Below are positions 63,852 through 64,000 of a stretch of DNA of 64,000 nucleotides, in pieces (the first letter of the stretch is position 1; every line of letters begins with the position of its first letter). The stretch spans positions 124,001-188,000 of the forward strand of contig NZ_JACXAJ010000003.1 in assembly GCF_014773225.1 (NCBI RefSeq), read 5' to 3'. The position numbers and the translations under genes are program-made. Source of the stretch: Pontibacter aquaedesilientis (GTDB taxonomy: Bacteria; Bacteroidota; Bacteroidia; Cytophagales; Hymenobacteraceae). Below the pieces are notes generated by a model that made no database searches, had not been told where the DNA came from, and saw only the letters and a program-made list of their open reading frames with translations.

Positions 63852-64000
63852 TATCCAAAATTGTACTTTTACGAATAGAGTGATTTTGCTGGTTAACAGC
63901 ACAGGGATGGCAACAGCAAAGCAAAAGGTCTGTCGCCAAACAGCTTTGCCAAGGCGATGTGCCTTATCAAAGTATATGCTTACCAAACTGTTCTTGTAAT

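Larger units (their letters stand above)
63704..63931. repeat. 114-bp tandem duplication upstream of the STAS-like gene
   Basis: Unit 1 is 63704-63817 and unit 2 is 63818-63931, beginning GTCGCAAATATAAGC. They differ visibly at one base (A at 63779, T at 63893), implying a recent duplication. A third unit starts with GTCGC at 63932 but diverges at once. Each unit carries a minus-strand promoter. The unit length is a multiple of three, which creates a spurious open frame through both copies (63766-63999). Confidence 0.95.
63675..64000. other. Right-edge region without a supported gene
   Basis: The stretch contains the duplication and promoters described separately. From 63932 to the window end the DNA is unique. 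It may belong to a gene running past the edge, but no frame there can be supported. Confidence 0.5.

Noticed and set aside
63704..63931. CRISPR-like array
   Set aside because: Two long adjacent copies with no short repeat/spacer structure and no cas genes; it is a simple tandem duplication.
63766..63999. 77-codon open frame through the tandem duplication
   Set aside because: Because the repeat unit is 114 bp (a multiple of 3), the frame stays open by repetition; the product is two copies of one peptide and the DNA carries promoters for the opposite strand.

Overview
The window looks like a chromosome segment of a Bacteroidota member, most likely Cytophagales/Hymenobacteraceae (Pontibacter-like). 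Evidence: type IX secretion (T9SS) C-terminal sorting domains with adjacent PorP/SprF-like proteins, a 7TMR-DISM kinase paired with a LytTR regulator, a MoxR/DUF58/BatA/DUF4175/DUF4159 cluster, near absence of Shine-Dalgarno sequences, frequent TTG starts, and promoters of the Bacteroidota form TTG-N19/20-TAnnTTTG. The genus is an inference; no 16S gene is present.

Layout. 1-4.2 kb: the 3' end of dgt and a two-gene M16 peptidase unit (one catalytic, one degenerate subunit). 4.3-9.5 kb: a DUF72 protein, an RlpA-like wall protein and a TldD/TldE pair whose TldD has a Tat-like signal. 9.5-20.7 kb: a long co-directional cluster (DUF4159, S41 peptidase, MoxR ATPase, an unknown protein, DUF58, BatA-like, DUF4175, a large membrane protein). 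20.8-25.6 kb: a lipoprotein, a hydrolase, and a divergent sensor kinase/LytTR pair. 25.8-31.8 kb: Na+/solute symporter, lipoprotein esterase, TonB-dependent receptor and 3-hydroxybutyrate dehydrogenase, a plausible hydroxybutyrate-ester uptake locus. 31.9-46 kb: a T9SS surface block with an OmpA/TPR protein, two PorP/SprF proteins each next to a giant type-B-sorted repeat protein (one with an ice-binding-like DUF3494 domain), and a smaller type-A-sorted protein. 46.1-51.7 kb: initiator tRNA, an Omp85 protein, hemW, a STAS-like protein, a cyclase and metF. 51.9-58 kb: metH under a SAM-I riboswitch, rpmA-rplU, and a non-coding region with DnaA boxes. 57.4-61.1 kb: nrdB-nrdA. 61.1-64 kb: an A+T-rich, gene-poor accessory tail with an unknown gene behind a palindrome-covered promoter, decayed genes, two STAS-like paralogues and a 114-bp tandem duplication that doubles a promoter.

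The strongest window-scale signal is a short, non-palindromic iterated motif, core TATACCT/AGGTATA, usually seen as GCTATACCTG/CAGGTATAGC. I count roughly 110 copies by eye, against about 8 expected at equal base frequencies. It lies in both orientations, in all reading frames and between genes, with conspicuous gaps in the M16, tldD-tldE, ribosomal-protein and nrdB genes. I know of no description of it.

Limits: all homology calls are from reading the sequence. No database search, folding program or k-mer count was run.
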